From Dechloromonas sp. HYN0024 (GTDB lineage: Bacteria > Pseudomonadota > Gammaproteobacteria > Burkholderiales > Rhodocyclaceae): a DNA stretch of 64,000 bases. The stretch's first letter is position 1. Each line of letters opens with the position of its first letter. This document shows positions 1-10,682 of this stretch, in pieces. Location of the stretch: NCBI RefSeq assembly GCF_003441615.1, contig NZ_CP031842.1, forward strand, positions 1,692,501-1,756,500, read 5' to 3'. The notes under the pieces were generated by a model, which saw nothing but the letters and a program-made list of their open reading frames with translations, was not told the DNA's origin and did not search any database. Both the position numbers and the translations under genes were made by a program.

Positions 1-1060
1 GTTCGTTGAGCGAGGCGCGCAGAAATTCCAGACGGGCCCCGTCGGCCTTGGTCCAAACCGATGCGGACGGCAGGTTGAGGATGCGCGGCGTAACGCTGGC
101 CGCCCCCTGCAGGCGCAGGATGAAGGGGCGCACCATGATCAGGAAGGTGACGAAAGCAGCAACCGGGTTGCCGGGCAGGCCAATAAACCAGGCCTTGCCC
201 TCGGGCTTGCGGATTTCGCCGAAGGCCAGCGGCTTGCCGGGCTTGATGGCGATCTTCCACATGTTGAGGCTGCCTTCGGCTTCGACCGCCGGTTTGACGT
301 GATCTTCCTCACCCACCGAAACGCCGCCGCTGGTCAGTACCAGATCGTTGTCGGCGGCGGCGCGGCGCAGAGCGTCGCGGGTGGCCTCCAGCGTATCGGC
401 AACGGCACCGAGGTCACGGACTTCACAGCCCATGCCTTCGAGCAGGGCGCGCAGGGCGTAGCGGTTGGAATTGTAGATGGCGCCGGGGGGCAGCGGCTCA
501 CCGGGCTGGACCAGTTCGTCGCCGGTAAAGAAGACACCAACCCGGATGCGGCGATAGACCGGCAGTTCGGGCAAGCCGGCGGCGGCAGCCAGGGCGATTT
601 CCTGCGGGCGCAGCTTGATCCCGGCCTTGAGGATTTCGGCACCGACGGAAATATCTTCGCCAGCCCGACGAATGTTTTCGCCATCACGCGGCACGTGGTT
701 GATGACCACCCCGCCCTCGCCATGCTCGCAACGCTCCTGCATGACCACGGCGTTCGCACCGGCCGGGATGGGTGCCCCGGTAAAGATGCGGGCGGCGGTA
801 CCGGGCTGCAGGGTCGTGCCGACCGTGCCGGCCGGAATGCGCTGGCTGACCGGCAGGCAGACGCCGGCAGTGGTGATGTCAGCAACACGCACGGCGTAGC
901 CATCCATCGCCGAATTGTCGAGCGGCGGCACGGCGACGGTGGATTGCTGTGAAACGGCGAGAATGCGGCCGGCAGCAGCAGTGATCGGCAGCGAACGGAT
1001 TTCTTCGACTGGCCGGGCAGCAGCCAGCAGATTGTCCAGGGCTTGTTCAAAACTCAGCAT
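1..1060 (-). CDS. moeA: Molybdopterin molybdenumtransferase MoeA (3' end outside window)
   Basis: Inserts molybdate into adenylylated molybdopterin in the last step of molybdenum cofactor synthesis (family knowledge). Reading the minus strand from the ATG at 1060 gives about 353 residues with MoeA hallmarks: N-terminal SFEQALDNLL, the PPLDNSAMDGYAV segment, the FTGAPIPAGANAVVMQE segment, and the C-terminal-half motifs TSGGVSVGEEDH and GLPGNPVAAFV. About 50 residues of a normal 400-residue MoeA lie beyond base 1. The start codon overlaps the 3' end of mobB by 7 bases, so the two are translationally coupled and read in the order mobB-moeA. Function is very likely; only the C-terminal end is unseen. 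Confidence 0.93.
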   Translation of the reverse strand, partial: MLSFEQALDNLLAAARPVEEIRSLPITAAAGRILAVSQQSTVAVPPLDNSAMDGYAVRVADITTAGVCLPVSQRIPAGTVGTTLQPGTAARIFTGAPIPAGANAVVMQERCEHGEGGVVINHVPRDGENIRRAGEDISVGAEILKAGIKLRPQEIALAAAAGLPELPVYRRIRVGVFFTGDELVQPGEPLPPGAIYNSNRYALRALLEGMGCEVRDLGAVADTLEATRDALRRAAADNDLVLTSGGVSVGEEDHVKPAVEAEGSLNMWKIAIKPGKPLAFGEIRKPEGKAWFIGLPGNPVAAFVTFLIMVRPFILRLQGAASVTPRILNLPSASVWTKADGARLEFLRASLNE

Positions 1061-1560
1061 GGGCGGGCCTGCAAATTCAGGTGGTTCATGACGAAATCGG
1101 CCATTGCGGCGTAGTCGTTGAGCGGCAGTGTCGGCAAGGTGGTATCAATGGCGGCGTCAGTAGCCACGGCGACGACGTCGTGGCGCTCGGGGAAGAGCGG
1201 CGGCTTGCCGTTCTCCGGGCGATAGACTTCGAGCTTGGGCACCGGCTCCTGCTTGAAACCTTCGATCAGCACAAGGTCGCACGGCGAGAGGTGGCCGATC
1301 AGCTCGTTGAGGGTCGGCTCCGCCTCGGCGCGGCGCTCGTGCATGAGCGCCCAGCGATCGCCACAGGAGAGCAGCACCTCGGTCGCCCCGGCTTCGCGGT
1401 GACGGTACGAGTCCTTGCCCGGACGGTCAATATCGAAACCATGGTGGGCGTGCTTGATCACCGACACCTTGAGGCCACGGGCGGTCAGCTGGGGAATAAG
1501 CTTCTCCAGCAGGGTTGTTTTGCCGGAACCGGAGTAACCGGCGATACCAAAAACTTTCAT
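1054..1560 (-). CDS. mobB: Molybdopterin-guanine dinucleotide biosynthesis adaptor MobB
   Basis: A 168-residue P-loop GTP-binding protein that assists MobA in forming the guanine dinucleotide form of molybdenum cofactor (family role). The N-terminus carries a clean Walker A motif, GYSGSGKTT at residues 8-16, followed by the family-typical VIKHAHHGFDIDRPGKDS stretch and, further on, LVLIEGFKQEPVPKLEV. Length matches MobB (about 170). It overlaps moeA by 7 bases, and the pair suggests the organism makes molybdoenzymes such as nitrate or perchlorate reductases, though none is in the window. Confidence 0.93.
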   Translation of the reverse strand: MKVFGIAGYSGSGKTTLLEKLIPQLTARGLKVSVIKHAHHGFDIDRPGKDSYRHREAGATEVLLSCGDRWALMHERRAEAEPTLNELIGHLSPCDLVLIEGFKQEPVPKLEVYRPENGKPPLFPERHDVVAVATDAAIDTTLPTLPLNDYAAMADFVMNHLNLQARPC

Positions 1561-1577
1561 GGCGGGATTTTAACCGT

Positions 1578-2711
1578 TCAGGCGACGAAAACCGGGGCAA
1601 AACCGCCGCCTGGCGTCCGGAAATTGGTCGTTTGCCCCTGATAAAGGCGAGCGGCGACCAGTTGGATATGGCCGTTATAGACGTAACAGCGGATATCGGC
1701 CTTCATCGTCGTATCAAGTCCATCGACCGAGACGACATGCTCGGAAGGCGGTGCGATTTCCTGCGCAATATAGCCGCCATGCACAATCTCTTCGAAGACT
1801 CGCTTGGTCAGCTTGTCGCCGCGATAGGCGGCGCGGCTGCCAAAACCGGCCGGCGGTTTGAAGAACCAGCGTTTGCGCCCTGCCCAGAAAGCGTCGGCCT
1901 GTTCGGGCGTCACCGCGACGGTGTGCGGGATGCCGGCGAGAAGGATTTTCCGGATGGCGGCATCGACCCCAAGCGCCTGCAGAGCGGTATCGTCGGAAAG
2001 CAGCATGAGGTTGCGCTTGTCGGCATAGAGCGCATGGGCACGCGGATTGGGGGTCAAGACAACCCCTCCGGCTTCAAAACTGGCCCGAATATCGGCGTTG
2101 ACCGGCGCATCAAGGGCAAAGTCGGTCAGCCGGTTATAGATCAGGTCGATGGGCTGGCCGTCATGGAAGAGTTGCTGGCCGTCACGGGTAAACTCGCCGG
2201 GATCGGCAACCACGGCGGCAATACCGTTCTGTTCGAACAAGGCTTTGAAGAGCGCGAATTCGGGCGCGAGAAATTGCCCGGCCGGGTTCTCGTCGACGAT
2301 GGCGATACGGCGCAGGGGCGCGTCACCGCGCGCCACACGCCATTCCTCGCGGAACATGGCGACATAGTCGTCAGCAATCCGTGCGCCCTCTTCCGTCTTG
2401 CCATGCACCGCCAGCAGATAGGCATTGAGCAGGCCGCCACCGGCATTGGTGTTGATCTCGATAAGCTTGGGGCCAGCCTCGGTCAGATGGAAATCGTAGC
2501 CCATGAAGACGCCACGCACCTTGCCGGGCAGACGGGCGATTTCGGGCGCCTGGGTCAGTGCATGTACTTGGTAGGCAGGCAGCGCGATGACGGATTCGAT
2601 GGCCGAGATGATCCCGGCCATCGCCTGCATGGCGCTGGCCTCGATGGTCATGGCCGCGCCGGAGAAGAACTGTGGCTGCTGGCTGCGCAGTTGATCGAAG
2701 GTGGTTTTCAT
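1578..2711 (-). CDS. ATP-grasp-like protein of unknown substrate
   Basis: A 377-residue protein with ATP-grasp-like features: LIEINTNAGGGLLNAY (residues about 84-100) resembles the metal-binding ExN segment of that fold, and the C-terminal half has RKRWFFKPPAGFGSRAAY, a candidate lysine/glycine-rich nucleotide loop, then YIAQEIAPPSEH. The order of these elements hints at a permuted or divergent fold, as in glutathionylspermidine-synthase-like proteins, but this is inference. It sits 5 bases downstream of the helicase gene and is followed by mobB after 17 bases, so it may share their transcript. No substrate can be named from sequence; a ligase joining a carboxylate to an amine is the generic expectation. 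Confidence 0.75.
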   Translation of the reverse strand: MKTTFDQLRSQQPQFFSGAAMTIEASAMQAMAGIISAIESVIALPAYQVHALTQAPEIARLPGKVRGVFMGYDFHLTEAGPKLIEINTNAGGGLLNAYLLAVHGKTEEGARIADDYVAMFREEWRVARGDAPLRRIAIVDENPAGQFLAPEFALFKALFEQNGIAAVVADPGEFTRDGQQLFHDGQPIDLIYNRLTDFALDAPVNADIRASFEAGGVVLTPNPRAHALYADKRNLMLLSDDTALQALGVDAAIRKILLAGIPHTVAVTPEQADAFWAGRKRWFFKPPAGFGSRAAYRGDKLTKRVFEEIVHGGYIAQEIAPPSEHVVSVDGLDTTMKADIRCYVYNGHIQLVAARLYQGQTTNFRTPGGGFAPVFVA

Positions 2712-2716
2712 TCGCT

Positions 2717-4642
2717 TTACCGGTTGGCGAAGAAGTCGAGGACGACCTGCAATTCACGGGTCCGCTTCATCGGGGGCAGACTTTGCCAGACACGACGACC
2801 ATACGGCTTTGATATGAGTCGGGGATCGCACATCATGAGGACGCCCTTATCGTTCTCGTCGCGGATCAAGCGACCGGCCCCCTGCTTGACGTTGATCACG
2901 GCGCGTGGCAACTGGTACTCCATGAAGGCATTGCGGCCCTCGCGCTTCATCTGCTCGATACGCGCCGACAACACCGGGTCGTCGGGCGGGGCGAAGGGAA
3001 TCTTGTCGATGACGACGAGCGACAGCGCCTCGCCGCGCACATCGACGCCTTCCCAGAAGCTCTGGCTACCGACGAGTATCGAGTTGCCGTGATGGCGGAA
3101 GCGTTGCAGCAGGTCGTTCTTGCTGCCCTCGCCCTGGACCAGCAGCGGCATGTCGATGTTTTCGTCTTCCAGCTTGGCCTTGAGCAGTTCGTGCGTGCGG
3201 CGCATGGCGCGCAGACTGGTGCACAGGAAGAAGGCCCCACCGTTGGCTGCCTTGACGGCTGGCCAGGCGGCCTCCACCACTGTGTCGGTGTAGTTCCAGG
3301 CATTCGGGTCAGGCATGCCCAGCGGCGCGTAGAGGATGGCCTGCTTGTCGTAATTGAACGGACTGTGCCAACAGGCCGAATCCGGCTCGCCAAGCCCGAG
3401 TTCAGAGCAGTAATGGTGGAACTTGCCCTGCACGGCGAGGGTGGCCGAGGTGAAGATCCACGCCCGCGGATGGCCGCCCATCTGCTTGCGGAAAATTTCG
3501 GCGACATCGAGCGGCGTCGAATTGAGTTGCAGCGAATGGGTAAAGGCTTCGGCCCAGCGCACGTAGCCAAGATCGCTGACCTGCTGCCATTGGGTCAGGC
3601 GCTGATCAAGTTCCGTCGCGCGCTGCCAGCACTTCTCCAGCCCTTCGGCCCGTTCGGCCTGGGTTTCGAGCAAGGCGGCGAAGGCCGCAACTTCTTCTTC
3701 CAGCACCTTGAGGGCCGGCTCGAATTCCGGCTTTTCCTGCAACTGGCCGTAGGAGAAGCGGCCACTGTCGATACCGACAGCCAGACGCAAGTCCTTGGCC
3801 GCTTTTTCCAATTTCTTGCTGCCTTCCGGCAAAGCCAGACAATCGCGGGCCGAGGTCAGGCCTTCGGCGCGGGAGTCGCGGGCGAGATCGAGGACCTGCG
3901 CCGTCGAAATGCTGTCGCCGAAAAACAGCGTCGCCACTTCCGGCAACTGGTGTGCCTCGTCGAAGATCACCGTGTTGCAGGCGGGGAGCAGTTCAGCCAT
4001 GCCTTCATCGCGGAGCATGACGTCGGCGAAGAAGATGTGATGATTGACCACCACCAGATCGGCCGCCATGGCCTCGCGCCGCGCCTGCATGACGAAGCAT
4101 TCCTTGTAGTCGGGGCATTCCTGGCCGAGGCAGTTGTCGCGCGTCGAGGTGACATGGCCCCACACCGGGGAGTTCTCCGAAACCTCGATACATTCGGCCT
4201 TGTCGCCGCTCTGCGTGGTCTTGGCGAAGACCGAGATACGGCGGGCGTCGGCGGCGTCCTCGCGGGTCAGGAAGCGGCCGTCGGCAATGGCATGTTGCAG
4301 ATGATAGGGGCAGACGTAGTTGGCCCGGCCCTTCAACAGGGCGATCTTGACCGGCGCCTTGAGGGCATCGCGGACCATCGGCAGATCCTTGTTGAAAAGC
4401 TGGTCCTGCAAGGTTTTGGTGCCGGTCGACACGATCACCTTGCCGCCTGACTGCAAGGCCGGAACGAGGTAGGCGAAAGTCTTGCCCGTACCGGTGCCGG
4501 CTTCGGCGATAAAGACCGAGCAGCCCTTGATGGCGGCAGCGATGCGCTCGGCCATATCGACCTGCTGGTCGCGTACGCGGTAGCCACTGATGGCGCGGGC
4601 CAGAGGGCCTTCGGGAGAGAATATTTCCGGGAGGGAGGACAA
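2717..4642 (-). CDS. yoaA: ATP-dependent DNA helicase, YoaA/DinG family
   Basis: A superfamily 2 XPD-like 5'-3' helicase of 641 residues, near the size of E. coli YoaA. Walker A is AGTGTGKT at residues 48-55, Walker B is the DEAH box in VIFDEAHQLPE, and the Fe-S cluster domain is visible as four cysteines (ANYVCPYH, then CLGQECPDYKEC). The C-terminal motifs LVGSQSFWEGVDVRGE and QGAGRLIRDENDKG are typical of this family. Likely role: unwinding damaged or structured DNA; YoaA partners with DNA polymerase III chi in E. coli (established), which cannot be tested here. The start codon at 4642 faces a 193-base divergent intergenic region. Confidence 0.9.
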   Translation of the reverse strand: MSSLPEIFSPEGPLARAISGYRVRDQQVDMAERIAAAIKGCSVFIAEAGTGTGKTFAYLVPALQSGGKVIVSTGTKTLQDQLFNKDLPMVRDALKAPVKIALLKGRANYVCPYHLQHAIADGRFLTREDAADARRISVFAKTTQSGDKAECIEVSENSPVWGHVTSTRDNCLGQECPDYKECFVMQARREAMAADLVVVNHHIFFADVMLRDEGMAELLPACNTVIFDEAHQLPEVATLFFGDSISTAQVLDLARDSRAEGLTSARDCLALPEGSKKLEKAAKDLRLAVGIDSGRFSYGQLQEKPEFEPALKVLEEEVAAFAALLETQAERAEGLEKCWQRATELDQRLTQWQQVSDLGYVRWAEAFTHSLQLNSTPLDVAEIFRKQMGGHPRAWIFTSATLAVQGKFHHYCSELGLGEPDSACWHSPFNYDKQAILYAPLGMPDPNAWNYTDTVVEAAWPAVKAANGGAFFLCTSLRAMRRTHELLKAKLEDENIDMPLLVQGEGSKNDLLQRFRHHGNSILVGSQSFWEGVDVRGEALSLVVIDKIPFAPPDDPVLSARIEQMKREGRNAFMEYQLPRAVINVKQGAGRLIRDENDKGVLMMCDPRLISKPYGRRVWQSLPPMKRTRELQVVLDFFANR

Positions 4643-4835
4643 GGGAAAGGGCCGGGAAAGTGCCTGAAAAATCAGGGCCGAATCTTAGCAGATGCAGGGT
4701 CTTTTCAGGGCTTGACCAAGCCTGAAGCGCCCGCCACTCTCCCTGCGGTCCGGCCCGCCGTCGTCCGCTGTCAGATGCTGCACGGATCGGGCGAAGTGCC
4801 ATAATCTGCGAACTACGCCCCGACTGGAAAACCGG

Positions 4836-5807
4836 ATGTTCATCACATTAGCCGTCGGCACCCTGCTGGTGATTTTGTTCGGTGCCTTTCTCGCCTATCG
4901 CAAACGCTATCGCGGACTGGCGCTGGGCCTGAGTCTGGGTGTACTGACCATCCTGATAGGTCTGTGGGCCATTTTTCAATCACGCTCATCGACGGCAGCC
5001 ATCGGCATTCTGTTCCTGCCGTTCTACGCGATTTTTTCCGGCGGCATGGCCTGGCTCTACCGCAACCTGATGCAGGCCGAACACAAGCTGCTGCGTGGGC
5101 TGGGCTGGCCATGTCTGGCCTTGGCCCTAGCCGTGCCCGGTGGGCTGGTCTATTCCGGCTTTGAGACCATCGCCCTCAATCGCAGCCGCGATGCCCAACA
5201 TCAAGCCAATCTGGCCGAAATCGAGCGTAACCGGCAAAGCATCAAGGCATCGCTGGCCAGCAATCCGGGGCGCGAAACTGAAGTCATTGAAAACCTCATC
5301 GGCGAGCACCTCGGTCAGCGAACGTTTATATTGCCCCTGCTGGAAAGCCGTTTTGTCACACCGGCCTCCGTCGATCGCCTGGCCAACTCCGACGATCTCG
5401 GGATTGCGCTTTCCGCATTGCGGCATCCGGCCTGCCCGTCTGCAACGCTGGCCCGCATCTATCGTATGCACAGTTATCCCGACTACTTCTTCCAGGCCAT
5501 AGCATCCCATCCCAACACACCACCAGACATCCTCGTCGACCTTTACCGGCGACCCGTCACCATCATGGGTCTGGATCGTTCCTTCGCTCGCAATCCGGCA
5601 ACGCCCCGCGACATCCTGCTGGAGATTGCCACGGCCACCAAAGAGAGCTTCGTCGTCCAGCAACTGCTGCAAAACCCGAAATTCGACTGCACATTGCTCG
5701 CCCCCATCGAAGCCGCCCTGCAGCGGACGGAAAGGCCTACCGACAGCTACAGCCTGAGCCGCCTGGCTGAGTTGCGGGGTGGTCCATGCGGCATACGCAC
5801 ACACTGA
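4836..5807 (+). CDS. Membrane protein with C-terminal leucine-rich-variant repeats
   Basis: A 323-residue protein that I cannot assign to a named gene. Residues 1-115 contain about four hydrophobic segments (LAVGTLLVILFGAFLAY, a GLSLGVLTILIGLWAI stretch, IGILFLPFYAIFSGGMAWLY, CLALALAVPGGLVYSGF). The rest is soluble and contains at least three repeats with a Pro-x-x-Pro-x-x-Leu-x-x-Ile/Leu pattern: LRHPACPSATLARIYR, ASHPNTPPDILVDLYR and ARNPATPRDILLEIAT. These fit leucine-rich variant (LRV) helical repeats, a protein-interaction scaffold. The gene stands alone between the divergent helicase and an intrinsic terminator at 5924-5957. Function unknown; a membrane-anchored interaction module is the most that can be inferred. 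Confidence 0.75.
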   Translation: MFITLAVGTLLVILFGAFLAYRKRYRGLALGLSLGVLTILIGLWAIFQSRSSTAAIGILFLPFYAIFSGGMAWLYRNLMQAEHKLLRGLGWPCLALALAVPGGLVYSGFETIALNRSRDAQHQANLAEIERNRQSIKASLASNPGRETEVIENLIGEHLGQRTFILPLLESRFVTPASVDRLANSDDLGIALSALRHPACPSATLARIYRMHSYPDYFFQAIASHPNTPPDILVDLYRRPVTIMGLDRSFARNPATPRDILLEIATATKESFVVQQLLQNPKFDCTLLAPIEAALQRTERPTDSYSLSRLAELRGGPCGIRTH

Positions 5808-5923
5808 CACGCGCTGTTGCAAACGGTTACTTGATATCGAAGGGCTGCGCCCCTATCTTGAACACATGCGCTGACCAGACATCAGCCTGACGGCCCCCCA
5901 CCTCCCCCTCTCCGGGCCGTCCA

Positions 5924-5957
5924 GAAAGCCTCGTACTTCCCCCGGTACGAGGCTTTC
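5924..5957 (+). terminator. Intrinsic terminator after the LRV-repeat gene
   Basis: A perfect 13-bp inverted repeat (GAAAGCCTCGTAC and GTACGAGGCTTTC) around a loop of eight bases, followed by GCCTTTTC. It lies 117 bases after the stop of the preceding plus-strand gene and 62 bases before the next one. Confidence 0.75.
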
Positions 5958-6018
5958 GCCTTTTCAGGGTCGCGCTTTCGGCTATGCTTGCGGCCATCGT
6001 ATCTGGTGCCCGACCCGC

Positions 6019-6510
6019 ATGCCGAAAAGACGAAAAAAGAAAATTGTCCGCGTCATTCATCCATCGGCCGGCCCCCTGCCCGCCCGACTCACCCCGCTCT
6101 ACGTCGGCCAGCTACTGGTTTTCAGCGATGCCAGCCAGAAAAGACAGGGTGGACTGGCCGCCATTCTGTTCGACGATCCCGATGGGGAACCGCTGGTTGA
6201 ATCCCGTTCGGTGCCCGTCACCGGCAGCAACGAACTCGAACTGCAGGCGGCGCTGTTTGCAATCAGCGAGGCCGGGCGGCATTTCCCGGGCCGGCCGTTC
6301 GCCCTGTTTTCAGACAACCAGGATGCGGTGATCCGCCTCAATCGCGGCAAGACCGAGGGGCTGGCGCAGGATCCGGTATTGCGGGGGCTTGTGGAAGCAT
6401 CCGGCCTCGCCGACTCACTGAAAGCCGCAACGATCTGCTGGATCAAGGGGCACGGCAGTTGCCGGGGCAATATCCTGGCCGACCTGCATGCAGCGGAAGC
6501 GGCCCGCTAA
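6019..6510 (+). CDS. RNase H-fold protein (RNase HI-like)
   Basis: A 163-residue protein with the RNase H catalytic set in the right order: Asp in FSDASQ, Glu in NELELQAAL, Asp in LFSDNQDAV and Asp in ILADLHA, plus a CWIKGHGSCRGN segment before the last. This predicts a divalent-metal nuclease acting on RNA in RNA/DNA hybrids. The N-terminus is very basic (MPKRRKKKIVR), unlike housekeeping RnhA, and could aid nucleic acid binding. It is not the main RNase H gene by context (no dnaQ neighbour). The gene ends tail-to-tail with the 2H phosphoesterase gene, overlapping it by 4 bases. The start is the first ATG after a weak ribosome-binding site, so it is moderately certain. Confidence 0.8.
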   Translation: MPKRRKKKIVRVIHPSAGPLPARLTPLYVGQLLVFSDASQKRQGGLAAILFDDPDGEPLVESRSVPVTGSNELELQAALFAISEAGRHFPGRPFALFSDNQDAVIRLNRGKTEGLAQDPVLRGLVEASGLADSLKAATICWIKGHGSCRGNILADLHAAEAAR

Positions 6511-7160
6511 GCGAACAGCTTGTCCCGCCAGCGCATCTCGCCAGACGCCAGCCAGTAATCGGCAATACAACTCAGTGGCCCACCGACTTCAGAAGGCTGA
6601 TAAGCCATCAGGCTGAGTCGCTCGATCCGGCAAGTTATTCGATCACCCGCCGGAAAGGCCGCCAGCCGAGCCCTCACCGTATCAACCGGCCATTCCCCGC
6701 CATACAGGCCAACCGTGACATGCGGCACATAGTCGCCGAATAAGCGTGGCTGACCATCAACAGCCAGACAGGCGCGCACGGCGGCAATCCGTCGCTGTCG
6801 ATCGGCAACAACCAGATAAGGTGCGGAGGAAAAACTCTCCAGACCACCAACCTCAATCTCAAAAATCGGTATCTGCGCCCGACTCAGCGCCGCGCATTGG
6901 CGCACCAGCAGTTCGGCCGAAAATTCATCCTCGTGCAGCGGCTCGACAGAGGAAAAACCGCACAGATCGAGCGTGACATGCGGCTGGCGAGAATAGCCAT
7001 CGAGCAAGCATCCATCCAGATGTGCTCCGGCCCGCCCTACTCGCTCGCGAACGGCCGGCACATCAACATCAAACGCCCAGAACACATACGGTGAACGGCC
7101 CAGATGCCACTCGGGAAAATCCCGGCGGACATTGCACAAGGTATGCGTACCTTCGAACAC
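6507..7160 (-). CDS. 2H phosphoesterase (2'-5' RNA ligase-like) family protein
   Basis: A 217-residue protein with two H-x-T signatures that define the 2H phosphoesterase superfamily: QPHVTLDLCG near residue 60 and YVPHVTVGLYGG near residue 145. Members hydrolyse 2',3'-cyclic phosphates or 2'-5' linkages in RNA, or act on ADP-ribose cyclic phosphates; the exact substrate cannot be read here. The start used is a GTG at 7160 without a strong ribosome-binding site, so the N-terminus is uncertain, but the reading through PEWHLGRSPYVFWAFDVD appears genuine. It converges with the RNase H-fold gene, overlapping by 4 bases. Confidence 0.78.
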   Translation of the reverse strand: MFEGTHTLCNVRRDFPEWHLGRSPYVFWAFDVDVPAVRERVGRAGAHLDGCLLDGYSRQPHVTLDLCGFSSVEPLHEDEFSAELLVRQCAALSRAQIPIFEIEVGGLESFSSAPYLVVADRQRRIAAVRACLAVDGQPRLFGDYVPHVTVGLYGGEWPVDTVRARLAAFPAGDRITCRIERLSLMAYQPSEVGGPLSCIADYWLASGEMRWRDKLFA

Positions 7161-7262
7161 TCAGCTAGCCATCCGAATGGTCAGTTTCAATTCAAAACCC
7201 GCCAATTTCATGGGCGCTCCCTTCCTGTTGAAACAAAATTCACCCAAACAATGCTTACGAAG

Positions 7263-7289
7263 AAAAAGGCCGGGATCGCTCCCGGCCTT
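7263..7289 (-). terminator. Intrinsic terminator downstream of ppsA
   Basis: On the minus strand the 9-bp stem AAGGCCGGG/CCCGGCCTT, with a six-base loop, is followed by a run of T (A tract at 7263-7267 on the plus strand). It lies 36 bases after the ppsA stop. Confidence 0.85.
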
Positions 7290-7324
7290 CTTCATGGCTG
7301 TTTGCCAACATCAAGCAACAGCGA

Positions 7325-9700
<2,376 letters not shown>

Positions 9701-9733
9701 AAGGGTTCCTTGGTGGAAAGTTAAATTGAAAAA

Positions 9734-10510
9734 TCAGGAAGTGGATTCGGAAAAATCAGGACTCAGGCGACGCGCCGCCGTTTCGCGGCGGGCGACGCTG
9801 CGTAGCGTCTGGGCCAGGGTTTCGCGGACGAAATCGATGTGCGTTTCAGCGGCAGCACGGGCGGCCTGCGGCTTGCGCGCCACAATGGCGTCGTAGATGG
9901 CGGCATGCTGGCTCTTCAGCAGGTTGCCGGCAGCCGGTACGGTCTTCAGTTCGCCGAGATTCAGGCGGATGTTGTCGTGCATCAGGCGCAGCAGGGCCGA
10001 GGACAGGTGGCCGAGCAGCGCATTGTGGGCTGCCTCGCCAACTGCCTGATGAAAGGCGATGTCCGCATCGGAACGCTGGTCCATGTTTTCATGTGAGAAG
10101 GCGGCATTGAGCGCGGCAAAGCACTGACCAAGGCGCGTCAGGTCAGCTTCGGTTGCGCGCTCGGCAGCCCACTCGGCGGCCTGACCTTCAATCATCCGGC
10201 GAAACTCGAGCATGTCTTCGCGCAGGTTGGGGTGGCTGCCCATCATTTCCTGCCAGGGGTCGAAGAAAGTCGACTCAAGGCGGTCGGTGACGGTAGTACC
10301 CCCACCCTGCCGACTCTGCACCATGCCTTTGGAAGCCAGCTTCTGAATGGCTTCACGCAGCGACGGACGCGAAACACCGAACTCGGTCGCCAGCTCACGC
10401 TCCGGCGGCAGGCGGTCGCCCGGCTTGAGCGAGCCTTCCAGGATGCGGCGCTCCAGCGAAGCGGCAACGGCATCGGAAATACGCGGGACCTGCACTTTAT
10501 TGAGGGGCAT
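9734..10510 (-). CDS. lldR: FadR-subfamily GntR transcriptional regulator, probable lactate regulator
   Basis: A 258-residue regulator. The N-terminal winged helix reads ILEGSLKPGDRLPPERELA, then FGVSRPSLREAIQKL and GMVQSRQGGGTTV, typical of the FadR/PdhR/LldR group; the C-terminal all-helical ligand domain has the metal-site pattern DADIAFHQAVGEAAHNALL with a later H in ETHIDF. It is divergent from lutA and directly upstream of ppsA, so lactate or pyruvate is the likely effector (inference). The ATG at 10510 is used; an ATG at 10522 and a TTG at 10537 are in frame, but the latter lies in the operator at 10525-10537. The symbol marks the likely role rather than proven orthology with E. coli LldR; PdhR-like is the main alternative. 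Confidence 0.85.
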   Translation of the reverse strand: MPLNKVQVPRISDAVAASLERRILEGSLKPGDRLPPERELATEFGVSRPSLREAIQKLASKGMVQSRQGGGTTVTDRLESTFFDPWQEMMGSHPNLREDMLEFRRMIEGQAAEWAAERATEADLTRLGQCFAALNAAFSHENMDQRSDADIAFHQAVGEAAHNALLGHLSSALLRLMHDNIRLNLGELKTVPAAGNLLKSQHAAIYDAIVARKPQAARAAAETHIDFVRETLAQTLRSVARRETAARRLSPDFSESTS

Positions 10511-10524
10511 CGGGCTCGGCATGA

Positions 10525-10537
10525 TTGGTAAGACCAA
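10525..10537. promoter_or_regulatory. FadR-family operator O1 at the regulator promoter
   Basis: Perfect palindrome TTGGTAAGACCAA, matching the FadR-subfamily pattern TNGT-N3-ACNA. On the minus strand a possible promoter lies just upstream (TTGCGC at 10564-10569, 17-base spacer, TAGAAT at 10541-10546), putting the transcription start inside the operator. This predicts autorepression. Confidence 0.75.
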
Positions 10538-10540
10538 CGA

Positions 10541-10569
10541 ATTCTAATCATCGAATCGGTAAAGCGCAA
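10541..10569 (-). promoter_or_regulatory. Predicted promoter of the FadR-type regulator
   Basis: Minus-strand -35 TTGCGC (10564-10569) and -10 TAGAAT (10541-10546) separated by 17 bases. Start of transcription would be near 10534. Confidence 0.5.
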
Positions 10570-10583
10570 GTATAGGATATACC

Positions 10584-10601
10584 CTTAGTTAATTGACTAA
10601 G
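10584..10601. promoter_or_regulatory. Palindrome in the regulator/lutA divergent region
   Basis: CTTAGT and ACTAAG flank a six-base centre TAATTG, between the two TTGGT-type operators. The arms keep the TNGT/ACNA half-sites but with a wider spacing. It could be a weak third site or a site for another regulator. Confidence 0.35.
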
Positions 10602-10637
10602 TCACGGTATTCACGTAAATTTTCATCTGCACGAATA

Positions 10638-10666
10638 TTGGTCTTACCAATTTACCGACAAATAAT
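10638..10666 (+). promoter_or_regulatory. Operator O2 overlapping the predicted lutACB promoter
   Basis: The operator is the perfect palindrome TTGGTCTTACCAA at 10638-10650. Its first six bases also serve as a fair -35 box (TTGGTC), followed by a 17-base spacer and AATAAT at 10661-10666, then a GGAGA ribosome-binding site before the lutA ATG. Binding here would block RNA polymerase. Confidence 0.7.
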
Positions 10667-10682
10667 TTATACCGGAGACAAG

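Noticed and set aside
5770..5815. Possible decayed tRNA at the end of the LRV-repeat gene
   Set aside because: The translated end GGPCGIRTH looks like the false peptide seen when a tRNA is read in reverse, but the DNA lacks the TTCGAA T-loop and any acceptor pairing; coincidence is more likely.
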